Positions 1-10,011 are shown, counted from the stretch's first letter. The stretch is DNA of 64,000 nucleotides from Streptomyces sp. CBMA152 (GCF_014596475.1 NZ_MECJ01000002.1:682001-746000); one strand, 5' to 3'. Notes: generated from the letters alone by a model not told the origin. A program made the numbers and translations.

Positions 1-1
1 G

Positions 2-1534
2 ATCCTCGACTGCTGCGGCAACCTGCCGCTGGCGATCCGGATCGCCAGCGGCAAGCTGACGGGCCGCCCGGCCTGGTCGCTGCGGGTTCTGCGGGAACGC
101 ATCGAGGACGAGTCACGGCGGCTGGCCGAGCTGAGGATCGGGGATCTGAGCGTGCGAGCCAGCGTCGAGCTGAGCCTGCGGCTGCTGCCGGCCGACGTGG
201 TGCGCGCGCTGAGTCTGCTGGGTCTGCTCGGCGCCTACACCCTGCCCGGCTGGGTGGTCGGCCCTCTGCTGGACCGCTCGGACGGCGAGGAGGTGCTGGA
301 CACCCTCGTCGACGCCAGCCTGGTTCGGCTGACCGCCACCGACGCCCTCGGCGAGCCTCGCTACCGGCTGCACGACCTGATCAGGACCTGTGCCGTGGAG
401 ATCGCCGCCCCGCTGCCGACGGCGGACAAGCGGGACGCGATCTCCCGCGTGCTGTCCGTCTGGCTTGAGCTGATCGGGCGCGGCACAGACCGGCTGCCGG
501 GCGGGCTGCTGGCCCCCACTCCCGGTTCAGCACCCCGCCGGTCACTGCCCGATACGGTCATGGACCGGCTGCTCGCCGACCCGGTCGGCTGGTTCGACGC
601 GGAACGCGACAACCTGCTCGGCACGGTGAAACTGGCCGTGCACTGGGGCCTGGACGAGCTGGCCTGGGAGCTGGCGGCCGGCACGACGACCTACTACGAC
701 CACCGGTGTCTCTACCAGGACTGGCAGCACGGGCACCGGCTCGCGCTGGACGCCGCCGAGGCCGCCGGCAACATGCGCGGCGTATCAGTACTGCTGCGCG
801 GTCTTGGGCAACTGCACATCTACCAAGACGAGTTCGACCGGGCCACCCGCGCCCTGGAGTCCTCCCTCAGGTTGTGCCAGGAAAGTGGGGACAAACACGG
901 CGAGGCCCTTTCGGTGGCCATGCTGGGTACGGTCAGCCGGGTACAGGGCCGTGACGACGAAGCACTCGAACGTATCGAGCACGCGCTGGCCATCGCGGCC
1001 GGGGAAGGCGACCGGCACATCGAAGCGCAGCTGTCCTGCTCCATGGCCGTGATGAAGCTCATGCAGGGCAAACTCGACGAGGCGGAGTTCTGGTTCGACG
1101 GAGCCCTGAGCCAGGCCAGGGCGCTGGGCGACGGGCATCGCATGGCCGTGGTGCTGCGGCGGTTCAGCCGGCTGCACGATCGGCGCGGTGATCCGGATGA
1201 GGCGCTGCGCTGTCTGAGGCAGGCGTTGGCCACCTTCGAGGAACTGGCCGACGAGCGGTGCGCCGCGTACACGCTGCTGGAAGTCGGCCGCGTGCACGCC
1301 GGTCAACACGACCGGGACCGGGCGAGCCCGGCGCTGCAGCGCGCGGCGGGTATCTTCCACCGGCACGGCGACCACCAGGACGAGGCCACATGCTGGCAAC
1401 TGATCGGCGACCTGGACGCCGCCGCCGGCCTCCACCACCTGGCGCGCCAACACCGAGAACGGGCGCTGCGGCTGTGGCAGACGATCGGCGACATGAACCA
1501 GACGAGCGCTCCAGCGCGACCATCGTCACCATGA
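2..1534 (+). CDS. AfsR/SARP-like NB-ARC/TPR regulator, 5' partial
   Basis: The reading frame is open from the window edge, so the N-terminus lies outside. The first residues contain the NB-ARC motif NLPLAIRIA (the usual GLPLA box). A winged-helix-like segment follows (about residues 50-130, ending in RYRLHDLIRTCA), and then about 300 residues of helical TPR repeats. This is the C-terminal architecture of AfsR/DnrI-type or related STAND ATPase regulators, which drive secondary metabolism. The DNA-binding SARP or LuxR part cannot be seen, so the exact class is inferred. The protein ends just after the last TPR. No partner operon is visible downstream, where the next 1.3 kb holds only gene scars. 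Confidence 0.8.
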   Translation: MLDCCGNLPLAIRIASGKLTGRPAWSLRVLRERIEDESRRLAELRIGDLSVRASVELSLRLLPADVVRALSLLGLLGAYTLPGWVVGPLLDRSDGEEVLDTLVDASLVRLTATDALGEPRYRLHDLIRTCAVEIAAPLPTADKRDAISRVLSVWLELIGRGTDRLPGGLLAPTPGSAPRRSLPDTVMDRLLADPVGWFDAERDNLLGTVKLAVHWGLDELAWELAAGTTTYYDHRCLYQDWQHGHRLALDAAEAAGNMRGVSVLLRGLGQLHIYQDEFDRATRALESSLRLCQESGDKHGEALSVAMLGTVSRVQGRDDEALERIEHALAIAAGEGDRHIEAQLSCSMAVMKLMQGKLDEAEFWFDGALSQARALGDGHRMAVVLRRFSRLHDRRGDPDEALRCLRQALATFEELADERCAAYTLLEVGRVHAGQHDRDRASPALQRAAGIFHRHGDHQDEATCWQLIGDLDAAAGLHHLARQHRERALRLWQTIGDMNQTSAPARPSSP

Positions 1535-1745
1535 GGCGGTTATGCCCTTATGCCCTTGATCGGTCCTGGACTTGCTCGCCTTCGTTCCCACCAGTGCCCA
1601 GGCCCACCGCGCCGAGAGGGCGCAGAGGCGATACCGTCACCTCATCAGGGCCGAGCCTCGTCGGGGGAGGGAAACCCCCCGGGGAAGACAGGGCTGAGCA
1701 GGCAGGGTGCGCGGCCTGGTGTCGCCCGGTTGGCCAGCCGGGTAC

Positions 1746-2066
1746 TCAGCGCCGCGCAACTGAACTGTCACCTCGGTGAGTTCGTGCGAGCTGAACCAGA
1801 GCGTGCCCTGGCGGTGGGTGACCGCATCGCCCGCCGGGCCGGCGTCGTCGCGGTGGAGGTAGACGTTGGCCTCCGCGATGAGTTACGGCCATGGCGGCGG
1901 CGAAGCCCCGGCGGTGGTCATCCAGTGTCATCGCGGCGGCGGCGTCGGCATCGACGACCGGGCGGTCCTGGCGTAGCCGGTAGTGCCGCTCGACGGTGCC
2001 GCGCACCCGCTGCTGGGCCACCTCCAAGAAGCCCGCCCCTGCCAGCAGGGCGAGGCGCCGGTACAT
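1746..2066 (-). pseudogene. Winged-helix (ArsR-like) regulator fragment, frameshifted
   Basis: The minus strand encodes MYRRLALLAGAGFLEVAQQ followed by RVRGTVERHYRLR, the recognition helix and wing of the ArsR-like regulators common in Streptomyces. The usual DDHRRGFAAAMA segment comes next. The frame then shifts by one base near position 1880, and the continuing protein (LIAEANVYLHRDDAGPAG, then GTLWFSSHELTEV) is readable in the adjacent frame. The 5' part upstream of 2066 no longer encodes the N-terminal helices. Both the truncation and the frameshift indicate a dead gene. The assignment rests on remembered family patterns, not on a search. Confidence 0.6.
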
Positions 2067-2317
2067 GCTGCTGTCCGCTCAGCAATAGCTTCTGGAGAAC
2101 ATCCTCGGCCTGGAGGCGGCCAGCCCCGACGAACAACCCGTCAGAACACCTACACGCGACGACAAATGGGGCGCCAATCCCTCCGCCGCGCGCCAGTTCC
2201 ACACCCGGAAGGGACATCTGAACGCACCCTGCACGCACGTCGAACGACTCGACCGACCGACTGGCGCCCTCGACGTGCCGGAATTCCACGGTGTGAAGCC
2301 AGGCGCGGGACCTCCTC

Positions 2318-2463
2318 GTGCCGGAGCCCTGCCTGGTGCACGGCAGGCTCGACACCGACAACCCCCTGTGGGATGGGCGGGGGCGGCTGGTCAGTGTGCT
2401 GGGCGGGGACCCGGCCCAGCTCTTCGACCCCGCGCTCGACATCGAATTCAGCCACGCAGGCCC
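2318..2463 (+). pseudogene. Aminoglycoside phosphotransferase-like scrap
   Basis: A short stretch reads CLVHGRLDTDNPLWDG and then LVSVLGGDPAQLFDPALD. This resembles the catalytic loop and metal-binding region of APH/choline-kinase-fold enzymes, typically HGDLNPDNLLWDG followed by a D-containing loop before AQLFDPA. The catalytic Asp of HGD is Arg here and the metal Asp is Gly, and no flanking kinase domain is present. It is best read as a decayed fragment without activity. Confidence 0.35.
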
Positions 2464-2604
2464 CGAGCCGGAGGGGAACCGGCCGCGGAGCGTCCCGCCG
2501 GAGCCGACGAAGTGCGGGTCGGGCGCGCCTGATGTCGGCATGGTGTCCCCCGAGAAGGCGGCGTAGAACCCTGCGAGCCAGCCGCGCACGTCGGGCTCGA
2601 TCTC

Positions 2605-2847
2605 GGCCTCGGCCCGCCCATCGAGGCCCACTTCGGGCCACTGCGGCAGTTCACCCTTGCCAACTCCCACCATCCGAACCACACCGTCCAGACCCGCGAG
2701 CTGCATGCCTACCTGCGCTGGCGCAACGCCAACGCCCGCCACCCCGACATCCCGGCCGCCCAGCGCAAAGAGCGCGCCCGCATCCGCAGCGAGAAAGGCA
2801 TCCGCTGGGGCGGACCCCCTCACCGAAGCCGCATGACAACCCGTTGA
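2605..2847 (+). pseudogene. IS630-type transposase C-terminal fragment
   Basis: The frame through position 2617 reads PIEAHFGPLRQFTLANSHHP, then LHAYLRWRNANARHPDIPA and AAQRKERARIRSEKGIRWGG, ending at TGA 2845-2847. This is the end of a DDE transposase of the IS630-like group, starting at the final catalytic Glu (PIEAHF). Everything upstream of that Glu is missing. A very similar tail, with the same AAQRKERAR...RSEKGIRWGG signature, lies at about 62.6-62.7 kb on the minus strand, so two copies of the element have decayed within this window. Confidence 0.65.
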
Positions 2848-2858
2848 ACCCGCCGGCC

Positions 2859-3464
2859 TCAGCCCTGATCGAGCGGATTGGACACGGTCCGCTCCGCCCA
2901 CTCTCCCGCTACCAACTCCGCCGCTGCGCACCCTGGCTTACGCTCCGCCTGGTCCTGAAACAGGCGCACAAAGGACTTGGCAAAGCCCAGCCGGGGGTAC
3001 GCCACAACGAGCGCATCCGTGAAAGACGGGTCGAAGGCTTCCAGACCCGCCCCGGATACATCCGCGCTGGTCCCCACCTGCAACAGTCGACTCTCCACAT
3101 CTCTTTCCGGCGCAACGTCGTCCCGCATATGGAGCACGATCAGCTCCGCCGCCCGGTCGCGTCGCTCAGTCGGCCAGCCGAGACCGGCCGTGAAGACCCG
3201 GGCCAGATGGCCACCAGCCTCTTCAAACGAGAGCGTGTGACTGTCGAAGGGCGCAACGAGACCCAAGTCGTGCAGCAACGCCGAGACGAACAACAGCTCA
3301 CGGTCGAAGCCGAGGCCACGCGCCTCCGCCCAGGCCGCGCCGAAGAAGTACGACCGCACGGAGTGGTGGTACAGCGCCTCGTCGGCGTATTCCTCACAGA
3401 CCAGCCGCGCCGCCTCTGCCGCCCGCCCCGCAGGCACGCGCACCCCTGCAACCTCGATCAGCAT
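2859..3464 (-). CDS. HD-domain protein (cyanamide hydratase-like)
   Basis: A protein of about 201 residues with the HD-domain signature HHSVRSYFFG near residue 30 and LLHDLG near residue 65. These supply the His/His-Asp metal ligands of HD phosphohydrolases. A later HMRDD may add further ligands. The overall pattern is that of small HD proteins annotated as cyanamide hydratase or phosphohydrolase, and the true substrate is not predictable. The ATG at 3464 is preferred over one at 3494 because a G-rich purine run (GAGGGGGG) lies just upstream of it. It stands alone between transposase scars, and its intact frame suggests it is still functional. Confidence 0.75.
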   Translation of the reverse strand: MLIEVAGVRVPAGRAAEAARLVCEEYADEALYHHSVRSYFFGAAWAEARGLGFDRELLFVSALLHDLGLVAPFDSHTLSFEEAGGHLARVFTAGLGWPTERRDRAAELIVLHMRDDVAPERDVESRLLQVGTSADVSGAGLEAFDPSFTDALVVAYPRLGFAKSFVRLFQDQAERKPGCAAAELVAGEWAERTVSNPLDQG

Positions 3465-3582
3465 CCGCCCGCCCCCCTCACAACCGAACATCATTCCGCT
3501 ACGCGCAGCTTAGCCAGGACTGGACTCCCCACCCCCCGTGAACGTTCCCGGCCACAGCACCAGACGAGTAGTTCCGATGTGA

Positions 3583-3933
3583 TCAGTGGTCATAGGCAAT
3601 CAGCGAGGGGGTGACTGCCGCGTCGGTCAGATGTTGTGCCATCGGCTCTCCGTGGTGCTGCTTCTCCCGCTTGAGCAGCGGCAGTGCAGCCTTCAACCGC
3701 CAGTGGTAGTCGGGGTGTTGGGGCAGGTACGAGAACATGCCGGTCAGGTGCGTGTTCGCGTAGCGCAGCCACCGGGCCTCCGAGTGGTCCCCGAGCAGAG
3801 TTTGAGCCACAGCAAGACAGACGAGTTCGGAGTCCCTGCGTAGCGGCGCTCTGCCGAGGCACCGGGTTCCTCTGATTTCGTCGTCGGTCTTCACGTAGAG
3901 TGCGGTCAGAAGGGTGTTCAGGTCTGTCGTCAC
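3583..3933 (-). pseudogene. IS982-type transposase N-terminal fragment
   Basis: From GTG 3933 the frame reads VTTDLNTLLTALYVKTDDEI, then SELVCLAVAQTLLGDHSEAR and HLTGMFSYLPQHPDYHWRLK. This closely matches the start of Streptomyces IS982-family transposases. Similarity stops at about residue 90 (KRE), and the rest is unrelated sequence running to a stop at 3583. The catalytic DDE part is missing. Confidence 0.65.
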
Positions 3934-4053
3934 GCACGGATCTTGGACGCCTCTGCCCGCTCCGGAGGCCAAACCGGAGAGCCACGCGCCGTTGCGCTCG
4001 GCGGGACTGCGTAGCCATTGCGGAATCGGGGTCGGCAGCCAGATGGAGGCGCA

Positions 4054-5145
4054 GTGAAGTGCCCTGACATGTCGCGCGGCGCGCGTCTGACCACCCATGG
4101 TGCCGTCTCCACCTCCCTGGCCCTGTGCAGTGATCGCGCCCTGCGCGAGCTCGTGGACACGGCCGTGCCGATCGGATCCGGCATCGGTGGGAAGTCGGCC
4201 CTGCTGGAGGTCGCCGGAACCCCGGTCTTCGTGAAGCGGGTGCCCCTGACCGACTTGGAGATGCAACCCGAGCACGTCCGGTCCACGGCGAATCTGTTCG
4301 AGCTGCCCGTCTTCTGCCAGTACGGCATCGGCACCATCGGCGGTCCGGGCTTTGGGGCCTGGAGGGAACTCGCCGTGCACACCATGACGACGAACTGGGT
4401 GCTCGCGGCGGAACACGAGGGCTTTCCCCTGATGTACCACTGGCGGGTGCTACCGGACTCAACGCCCCTGCCCGAAGAACTGGCCGACATCGACGGGGCC
4501 GTCGCCTACTGGGGCGGTGGATCGCAGGTGCGCCGCCGGATCGAGGCTCTCCAACAGTCCTCGGCGAGCGTCGCGCTGTTCCTGGAGTACATCCCGCAGA
4601 ACCTGCACCAGTGGCTCGGCACCCAGGTCGAAGCAGGCGACGAGACCGCCAACCGAGCCTGCGCCATGGTGGAGAAGAACCTGGAAGCTGGAACCTCGTT
4701 CATGAACGCGCGGGGGCTCCTGCACTTCGACGCGCACTTCGAGAACATCCTGACCGACGGCCAGCGCCTCTACTTCACGGATTACGGCCTCGCGCTCTCC
4801 TCCGGGTTCGAGCTGTCACAGGGCGAAGCCGATTTCTTCGACCGGCATCAGACCTACGACCGTTGTTACACCGCCACGTATCTGGTGAACTGGCTGGTCA
4901 CCGCTCTGTACGGATACCACAGGGGTGACCGGGAGGGCCGCTATGCGTTGGTGCGCGCCTACGCAGAGGGCAAGCGCCCCACAGGAATCCCCGAGGGGGC
5001 CGCGGCGATCCTTGCCCGGCACGCGCCGATCGCCGCAGTGATGTCCGACTTCAACCGCAACTTCCAGCGCCAGAGCAGGCAGAGCCCATACCCCCTGGAG
5101 GAGATCCGCCGGCTTGGCGGGATGTACAGCTCCTCCCTTTGCTGA
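4054..5145 (+). CDS. Protein kinase-like fold protein
   Basis: A soluble protein of 363 residues. The kinase catalytic loop is visible as HFDAHFENIL (HxDxxxxN) near residue 228, followed by TDYGLALS, which corresponds to the metal-binding DFG/DxD position. An N-terminal VFVKRVPLTD supplies a candidate ATP-binding Lys. This pattern fits bacterial eukaryotic-like or aminoglycoside kinase folds; the target is unknown. The GTG at 4054 is chosen because GGAGG lies seven bases upstream, whereas an ATG at 4018 has no ribosome-binding site and overlaps unrelated sequence. It has no operon partners and is flanked by IS982 and IS3 scars. Confidence 0.7.
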   Translation: MKCPDMSRGARLTTHGAVSTSLALCSDRALRELVDTAVPIGSGIGGKSALLEVAGTPVFVKRVPLTDLEMQPEHVRSTANLFELPVFCQYGIGTIGGPGFGAWRELAVHTMTTNWVLAAEHEGFPLMYHWRVLPDSTPLPEELADIDGAVAYWGGGSQVRRRIEALQQSSASVALFLEYIPQNLHQWLGTQVEAGDETANRACAMVEKNLEAGTSFMNARGLLHFDAHFENILTDGQRLYFTDYGLALSSGFELSQGEADFFDRHQTYDRCYTATYLVNWLVTALYGYHRGDREGRYALVRAYAEGKRPTGIPEGAAAILARHAPIAAVMSDFNRNFQRQSRQSPYPLEEIRRLGGMYSSSLC

Positions 5146-5286
5146 CGGACGCCTGGAGCCCAGCACGCGAAATGGATCAGTCACCCTCCGTCGGCCTCCA
5201 GCAGCACCCCAGGAACTGGGCTGGCCCGACCACAAGCGCATTGCAAGGCCGAGCAGAAACTCCGCACACCGTGTCCTGCCGCGTGC

Positions 5287-5496
5287 TTGACGTGGCTGAA
5301 GATCGCGACCTGGATCACTGGGTTCTGCAACACCCATCGGCTGCACAGCGTGTGCGGGTTCCGCAGCCCGATCGACTACGAACACGGCCACCGGGCCAAC
5401 TTCCGTCACGGCCTGGCCGTGCGCGGGAGGCGGACCCATGGACCCGGTCTCCCGCGCACGGCGTGTGGTGTCACAGGAGCGGTCGGTACGCGATGA
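5287..5496 (+). pseudogene. IS3-type transposase C-terminal fragment
   Basis: A short frame reads WITGFCNTHRLHSVCGFRSP followed by IDYEH. This resembles the last motif of IS3-family integrase-core transposases (YN..R.HS.LG..SP..YE). Nothing upstream belongs to the element, so this is a scar. Confidence 0.5.
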
Positions 5497-7039
5497 TGCG
5501 GCTCCCGGCGGCGACGTACACGGTGTGGTGGGCGACGGACACACCGTTGCTCGCCAGCGCGGCCACGGCGTCGGGCGCACCGTCGATCGCCAGTGACCGG
5601 TGCAGGACCGGGATCCCGGTCGCCGCGTCGTAGGCGTCGAGGAAACCGGCCGAGTCCGCCGTGTACGCGACCCCGTCCGCGACGGCGACCGGCTGGTAGT
5701 GGATGCCGTCCCCGACGGGCGAGACCCAGCTCGCGAGGCTCGCGTCCGGTTTGAAGGCGACCATCAGCGTGCCCGGGAAGACGTCGGCGTACACCTGGCC
5801 GGTCGAGGGGTCACGGGCGGTGGAGGCGGCGTTGCAGACCAGACAGCCGACGCCGAGCAGGATCCGGCGCTCGACCTGCATCGAATCCGCCCGTACGACG
5901 TGGTAGAAGCCCGATTTCTGCAGTTCGCCGACGAGCAGTTGGCCGGTCGGGCCGCGGAACAGGTTCGGTGCCGCGCCGAAGTCCAGATCCTGCTGCAGAC
6001 AGGCGATGCTGTCGCGCGCTTCCTGGAGCGGGGGCAGGAACGGCGGGAACGGCGGGAAGGTCGGGTTCTCCGGCAGCAGCATGCACGTCGGCCGCGACAG
6101 ACCACGCACGATCGGGTCGTACTGGTCGATGAGCCCCTTGTAGGAGGCGACGATGGTGCCGAACGTCGGGCTGCCCGGGGTCAGATCGATCTTCAGGATC
6201 GCGTTGGTCCGCGGGTGTTCCTTCTGCTTGCTGAACGGATTGCCGGTCCCCACGTAGGCGTATCCGGTCGCCGTGTCCACGGCGGGCGTACTCCATACCC
6301 CGCCACCCGCGAAACCGGTCGCCTGGTCGGGTTCCGGAACCGTGTAGGTGTGTTTGAGGATTTGGCCGTCGGACTCCCGCAGGACCGTGAACCCTCCCTG
6401 GCCGGTGGGCACTCCCTCCGGGCCGGAGAAGCCCACGATGACGGCCCCGCGGTACACGATCGGGCTGGCGTTGGTGTAGCCGCCGGGTTGCGAGTCCAGC
6501 GGCGGGCTCTGCCACAACCGGGCCCCGGTCGCCGCGTTCAGCGCCAGCACATACGGCCCGCCCTTCTTGTTCACCGCCACGAACACCTGCTGCCCGTCGA
6601 CGGCGACCGTCGAGACGACCACTCCCGACCGGGTGCCCGTCTGGTCGACGGTCAGATCGATGTGCGTCTTCCACACCCGGCGGCCGGTGTCCGCGTCCAG
6701 AGCGGCCACGTCGCCGCCCGCGTCGCCGAAGAAGACGCATCCCCGCGCGACGACCGGCGTGCTCGCGATGTCCTCGTAACCCACCACCTGCTCCCGGTTG
6801 CCGGTGTCGTAGACCCAGTGTGGCGTGAGCGTGGCGGCCCGCGCCGACGGTAGGTCTCTCTCGTCCTGCTGTGTACGTGTGTTGGTGTAGTCCCTCCCGT
6901 ACATCGGCCAGTCGCCGCCGGGTGCCGTCGAGCTCGAACACCCCTGGGAGTGCGGCGCGTTCGGCACCGAGGAGGCCGGCACGCCGCTGAAGACCACGGC
7001 TGCGGCCACTGTGATGACCATCGTGACGAAATGTCGCAT
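5471..7039 (-). CDS. Secreted PQQ-type beta-propeller protein (polyvinyl-alcohol-dehydrogenase-like)
   Basis: A protein of 522 residues beginning with a hydrophobic signal peptide (MVITVAAAVVFSG). After that come DWPMYGRDYTNTR and repeated propeller blades of the PQQ/BamB type, such as ALDADTGRRVWKTHID, ALNAATGARLWQSPP and AYDAATGIPVLHRS. The WPMYGRD opening is typical of PQQ-dependent polyvinyl-alcohol-dehydrogenase-like proteins. No cytochrome c CxxCH motif is present, so redox function is uncertain. The start at 7039 has AGGAGG eight bases upstream. The open frame continues artificially beyond the start, but that extension has no family resemblance. It diverges from the phospholipase C gene, separated by about 0.9 kb. 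Confidence 0.75.
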   Translation of the reverse strand: MRHFVTMVITVAAAVVFSGVPASSVPNAPHSQGCSSSTAPGGDWPMYGRDYTNTRTQQDERDLPSARAATLTPHWVYDTGNREQVVGYEDIASTPVVARGCVFFGDAGGDVAALDADTGRRVWKTHIDLTVDQTGTRSGVVVSTVAVDGQQVFVAVNKKGGPYVLALNAATGARLWQSPPLDSQPGGYTNASPIVYRGAVIVGFSGPEGVPTGQGGFTVLRESDGQILKHTYTVPEPDQATGFAGGGVWSTPAVDTATGYAYVGTGNPFSKQKEHPRTNAILKIDLTPGSPTFGTIVASYKGLIDQYDPIVRGLSRPTCMLLPENPTFPPFPPFLPPLQEARDSIACLQQDLDFGAAPNLFRGPTGQLLVGELQKSGFYHVVRADSMQVERRILLGVGCLVCNAASTARDPSTGQVYADVFPGTLMVAFKPDASLASWVSPVGDGIHYQPVAVADGVAYTADSAGFLDAYDAATGIPVLHRSLAIDGAPDAVAALASNGVSVAHHTVYVAAGSRIIAYRPLL

Positions 7040-7957
7040 GGAGGCGCCCTCCTGATCAGGCGGAGTGGTGGGTGGTGGTGTGACGAAGTGGCGTGCCCTG
7101 TCCGGGCCTTGCCCCGCGATGTCGGCGGTTGTGTCGCCCGCAGCCGGGCCACTTCTGCGGCCCGTCCGAGCCGGTGCCGTCGCGACCGGTGCGATTACCT
7201 CGCGACAGTCAGGGCCACGGTGATCGGCGTTGTCGTGGAGCCCAACGGTGCACAGGGCTTCACTGGTGACTCCTCTCCCGTAGCGCCCTTGCCGCCGCCG
7301 GATGCCGCGTGCACGGCATGTACCGCGTGGCCGGCGGCTGATTAGACGGGTCGGATGGATCTGCTGAGGTGCCGTCGAATTCCCGGTAGTGTCCTCTGCT
7401 GTTGCGGCAGTTGCAGATTCGGGCGCGGATTCGGGCCTGTTCTGAGCGCGCCGCGTGGTGGGAGTGTCCGCCGAGTGGCCGGATTTGGCCATACGATCGA
7501 CGTAGCGCATTGTGGCGCGAGGCGGAGCGCATCTTCGGCGGAGCGCCGAACGACGGGGCGTACGCCTGGCGGAAAAGGTCGGTCCGAGCCGTACGGCGGC
7601 TTCGTCGACCGTGCGCTCACCATCGCCCTCACACATCTCTGACCGGGGTCGGGCTCGGGCAACCCGGAGCTGACGACCTCTCAGGTACTTGGATCGACGT
7701 CCGCTGCCGATGGGTACCGGCACCCCGACATGTCCGCAACATATCATTTCGATAACGGGACTAGCCCAATTGTCGAAGCCTGTTCGGGCAATGGACAGGC
7801 AACTCGCGCCCCACGGCCACCGGTCGGCAGCAGGCTCATGCCCGGACGGACGGCCTGCGGCCGCGCGCTCTCGCCGCCCCGCCGCCCGCCAAGGTCCCCT
7901 TCCCGCACGCCGGTTCCGCCGGGCGGCGCTCCGCCGCCCCCACCTCAAGGAGTGCCC
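7040..7957. other. Long divergent intergenic region
   Basis: This 918-base stretch lies between the start codons of the divergent propeller and phospholipase genes. It must hold both promoters. Short open frames are present, but I recognise no protein family, RNA gene or convincing inverted repeat. No tandem GTTCACC-like PHO boxes were seen upstream of the phospholipase. Confidence 0.4.
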
Positions 7958-9988
7958 ATGAGTCCCGTATCGCGACGCAGATTCATCAGCATGGCGGCCG
8001 GTGCCACCGGCACCGCCGCGGCACTGTCCGCCCTGCCGGACTCCCTCCAGCAGGCGCTGGCCGCGCCCGCCACCGGCGGCAGCCTCCAGGACATCCGGCA
8101 CGTGGTCGTCTTCATGCAGGAGAACCGGGCGTTCGACCACTACTACGGGACGATGCAGGGCGTGAGGGGCTTCGGCGACCGCAACGCCATCAAGTTGCCG
8201 AGCGGCAGATCCGCGTACTACCAGCCGTACTCCAACACCGACGGCTACATCCTGCCCTTCCACATGGACACCGCCACGACCAGCGCGATCTGTGCCGACG
8301 CGCCCGCGATGAGCTACCCGGTGGACACGGCCATCTGGCACGGCGGCAAGTACGACGCCTGGAACACCGCCCGCACCCCCGGCCTCGGCATGGGCTACTT
8401 CCAGCGCGCGGACCTGCCCTTCTACTACGCGCTCGCCGACGCGTTCACCGTCTGCGACCAGTACTTCTGCTCGACACTGACCCAGACCAACCCGAACCGG
8501 CTGCATCTGTTCACCGGCTCCAACGGCCTGTCGGTGGGACGCGGCGCCGTCCTCGACAACACCGAGCTGGCGGGCGGATTCGCCTGGACCACGTACGCGG
8601 AGCGTCTGGAAGCGGCCGGGGTCAGCTGGAAGGTCTACCAGCAGAGCGACAACTTCGACGACAACGCACTCGCCTGGTTCGCGAACTTCAAGAAGGCCAA
8701 GCCCGGTTCGGCCCTGTACGACAAGGGCATGGCGACCGTCCCGGACCTGGTGACCGCCTTCAAGAACGACATCGACGCGGGCATCCTGCCCCAGGTGTCG
8801 TGGATCATCGCGCCGGCCGCGCAGTCCGAGCACGCCAACTACAAGCCCGCCTGGGGCGAGGACCTGACGGCCCGGCTCCTCTCGGTCCTGGCCGCCGACC
8901 AGAGCACCTGGTCGCAGACCGCCTTCTTCCTCAACTACGACGAGAACGGCGGTTTCTTCGACCACGTCCCGCCGCCCGTCCCGCCCGCCTCTTCAAGCCA
9001 GGGCATCAGCTCCGTCGGCACGGCGGGCGAGATATCCGCCGGCAAGGCGATCGGCATGGGACCACGCGTCCCCATGATCGTCATCTCCCCCTGGACCAGG
9101 GGCGGTTACGTCTGCTCCCAGGTTTTCGACCACACCTCGGTGATCCGCTTCCTGGAGCAGCGGTTCGGTGTGCACGAACCCAACATCAGCGCCTGGCGCC
9201 GCGCCGTGAGCGGCGACCTCACCTCCGCGTTCGGCTTCGACACATCGGATACGTCCTGGCCGTCGCTCCCGGACACGAGCGGCTATGTCTCCGGTGCCGA
9301 CACGCAGTGTTCCACCCTGCCCGCACCCAAGGTCCCCGCCCGGCAGTCCGTACCCGGCCAGGAGGCCGGGACCAAGCCGGCGCGGGCGCTGCCCTGGCAG
9401 CCGAACGCGAGCGGCAGGACCGACTGCGCGGGTGGCAGGTTCTGGATCGACATGACCAACACGGCCACCGCGGGCGTGAGTTCCTCCGTCTACCCCAATG
9501 CCCACCGCACCGACGGGCCCTGGCTGTACACGGTCGACGGCGGGGCCACCGTGTCGGACTACTGGGTGGCCGGCACTCCCACCGGAGCGTACGACTTGTC
9601 GTTGTACGGGCCCAACGGCTTCCACCGCCGCTTCGCCGGCAACCGCGTCACGGCGTGCGCCGGATCGGCCGCGTCGGTCGAGGTCGCCTCCACCTATGAC
9701 ACTGCCCGCGGTGAACTGCGGCTGGCCTTCACCAACACCGGCGCGAGCGCGGCCACGGTGACGGTCACCGACACCGCGTACGCCACCGGCGGCCCCTGGA
9801 CGTACACCGTCGCGCCTGGCACCACCGCCACCGCCCCGGTCACCGCGGCCTTCGCGACCACCAGCGGCTGGTACGACCTGACGGTCACCGCCGACACCTC
9901 CGACGGCTTCCTGCGCCGCCTCGCCGGCCACATCGAGACGGGCGCACCGAGCATCAGCGACCCGGCCATGACCACGTCGGCCCGGTAA
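7958..9988 (+). CDS. plcC: Phosphocholine-specific phospholipase C, Tat-exported
   Basis: A protein of 676 residues. The Tat motif SRRRFISMAAG lies at residues 5-15, followed by a hydrophobic stretch and an Ala-rich cleavage region. The catalytic phosphoesterase domain (PF04185) follows, with the signature MQENRAFDHYYGTMQGVRG near residue 55 and NGGFFDHVPPP near residue 330. Two C-terminal beta-sandwich repeats of the DUF756 type are recognisable (PWLYTVDGGATVSDYW and PWTYTVAPGTTATA). The family hydrolyses phosphatidylcholine to diacylglycerol and phosphocholine outside the cell. AAGGAG lies seven bases before ATG 7958. The length matches the usual 660-720 residues. The protein appears complete. 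Confidence 0.9.
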   Translation: MSPVSRRRFISMAAGATGTAAALSALPDSLQQALAAPATGGSLQDIRHVVVFMQENRAFDHYYGTMQGVRGFGDRNAIKLPSGRSAYYQPYSNTDGYILPFHMDTATTSAICADAPAMSYPVDTAIWHGGKYDAWNTARTPGLGMGYFQRADLPFYYALADAFTVCDQYFCSTLTQTNPNRLHLFTGSNGLSVGRGAVLDNTELAGGFAWTTYAERLEAAGVSWKVYQQSDNFDDNALAWFANFKKAKPGSALYDKGMATVPDLVTAFKNDIDAGILPQVSWIIAPAAQSEHANYKPAWGEDLTARLLSVLAADQSTWSQTAFFLNYDENGGFFDHVPPPVPPASSSQGISSVGTAGEISAGKAIGMGPRVPMIVISPWTRGGYVCSQVFDHTSVIRFLEQRFGVHEPNISAWRRAVSGDLTSAFGFDTSDTSWPSLPDTSGYVSGADTQCSTLPAPKVPARQSVPGQEAGTKPARALPWQPNASGRTDCAGGRFWIDMTNTATAGVSSSVYPNAHRTDGPWLYTVDGGATVSDYWVAGTPTGAYDLSLYGPNGFHRRFAGNRVTACAGSAASVEVASTYDTARGELRLAFTNTGASAATVTVTDTAYATGGPWTYTVAPGTTATAPVTAAFATTSGWYDLTVTADTSDGFLRRLAGHIETGAPSISDPAMTTSAR

Positions 9989-10011
9989 CGAAAGCCGCCG
10001 CGACTCTGGGG

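Noticed and set aside
7040..8965. A minus-strand frame that extends the propeller gene to 1164 residues
   Set aside because: The extra 640 residues are low-complexity Gly/Arg/Val sequence opposite plcC. The real start with AGGAGG and a signal peptide is at 7039.
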